Source: an archaeon (GTDB lineage: Archaea; EX4484-52; B79-G9). From it: 6,077 nucleotides of DNA. The DNA lies in the NCBI GenBank assembly GCA_030630425.1, contig DAOVNB010000044.1, forward strand, positions 1 to 6,077, read 5' to 3'. A program made the position numbers and the translations under genes. The notes under the pieces are model-generated. The model had not been told where the DNA came from. It worked only from the letters and a program-made list of their open reading frames with translations, and searched no databases. This document shows, in pieces, positions 5,928 to 6,077 of the stretch. The first letter of the stretch is position 1. Each line of letters opens with the position of its first letter.

Positions 5928-6077
5928 ATGAAAATAGATTTTCATATCCACTCTAAAAATTCTTCAGATTCTTTCATGTCTGTTGACGGTATTGTGCGCA
6001 CTGCAAAAAAACACGGCCTTGACGGGGTTGCAATTGTTGATCACAATAATTTGCCGGATGTTGAGAGAAAATACAAA
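5928..6077 (+). CDS. PHP-domain metal-dependent phosphoesterase (5' part; runs off the window)
   Basis: Only the first 50 residues are present, with the frame open to the last base. They are enough to recognise a PHP domain: the start MKIDFHIHS supplies the HxH metal ligands (histidines 6 and 8), followed by NSSDS with aspartate 14, and then GLDGVAIVDHNN with histidine 39, the usual second motif. Stand-alone archaeal PHP proteins are metal-dependent phosphoesterases acting on small phosphorylated molecules or nucleic-acid ends. The same fold is found in histidinol phosphatase and in polymerase-associated domains, so the substrate cannot be named from this fragment. The ATG at 5928 is 27 bases after the GT2 stop, directly after a T7 run, and has no ribosome site, in keeping with a leaderless message. 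Confidence 0.85.
   Translation, partial: MKIDFHIHSKNSSDSFMSVDGIVRTAKKHGLDGVAIVDHNNLPDVERKYK

Noticed and set aside
1..6077. CRISPR arrays, insertion sequences, tRNA or rRNA genes
   Set aside because: No regularly spaced repeats, transposase motifs, terminal inverted repeats or cloverleaf-type sequences were seen on reading the window.

Overview
The window looks archaeal. It carries the archaeal mevalonate-entry genes: a class I HMG-CoA reductase, a ~350-residue HMG-CoA synthase, a thiolase of the archaeal/SCP2-like type and a DUF35 zinc-ribbon/OB-fold partner. Shine-Dalgarno sites of the GGTGA/GGTGG type precede genes inside the operon. AT-rich TATA-like boxes lie about 25 bases before the expected start points of the later transcription units. 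Base composition is moderately AT-rich. I cannot place it to a phylum; a euryarchaeal or DPANN-type genome would fit.

Layout, all on the + strand. Positions 1-3240 form a tight operon: the 3' end of HMG-CoA reductase, HMG-CoA synthase, acetoacetyl-CoA thiolase and DUF35 protein, separated by 11-24 bases, each with its own ribosome binding site. The last three are the known archaeal thiolase/HMG-CoA synthase channelling complex. With the reductase they cover acetyl-CoA to mevalonate for isoprenoid lipid synthesis.

The 120-base gap at 3241-3360 is not empty. It has a TATA box at 3246-3253, then a 63-base element at 3275-3337 with the full layout of an archaeal box C/D guide RNA: 6-bp terminal stem, C box, 12-nt guide, D' box, 4-nt linker, C' box, 12-nt guide, D box. 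The second guide is complementary over 11 consecutive positions (one G-U) to the conserved A-loop segment of archaeal 23S rRNA as I remember it. This is the most interesting item in the window.

Positions 3361-6077 hold a GTG-started multi-spanning membrane protein of unknown function, a MurG-like GT-B glycosyltransferase, a GT2 (dolichyl-phosphate sugar synthase-like) glycosyltransferase, and the start of a PHP-domain phosphoesterase that runs off the window. The last three genes appear to have their own TATA boxes and little or no leader. The two glycosyltransferases suggest surface glycan or glycolipid synthesis, linked to the mevalonate genes only loosely through polyprenol carriers.
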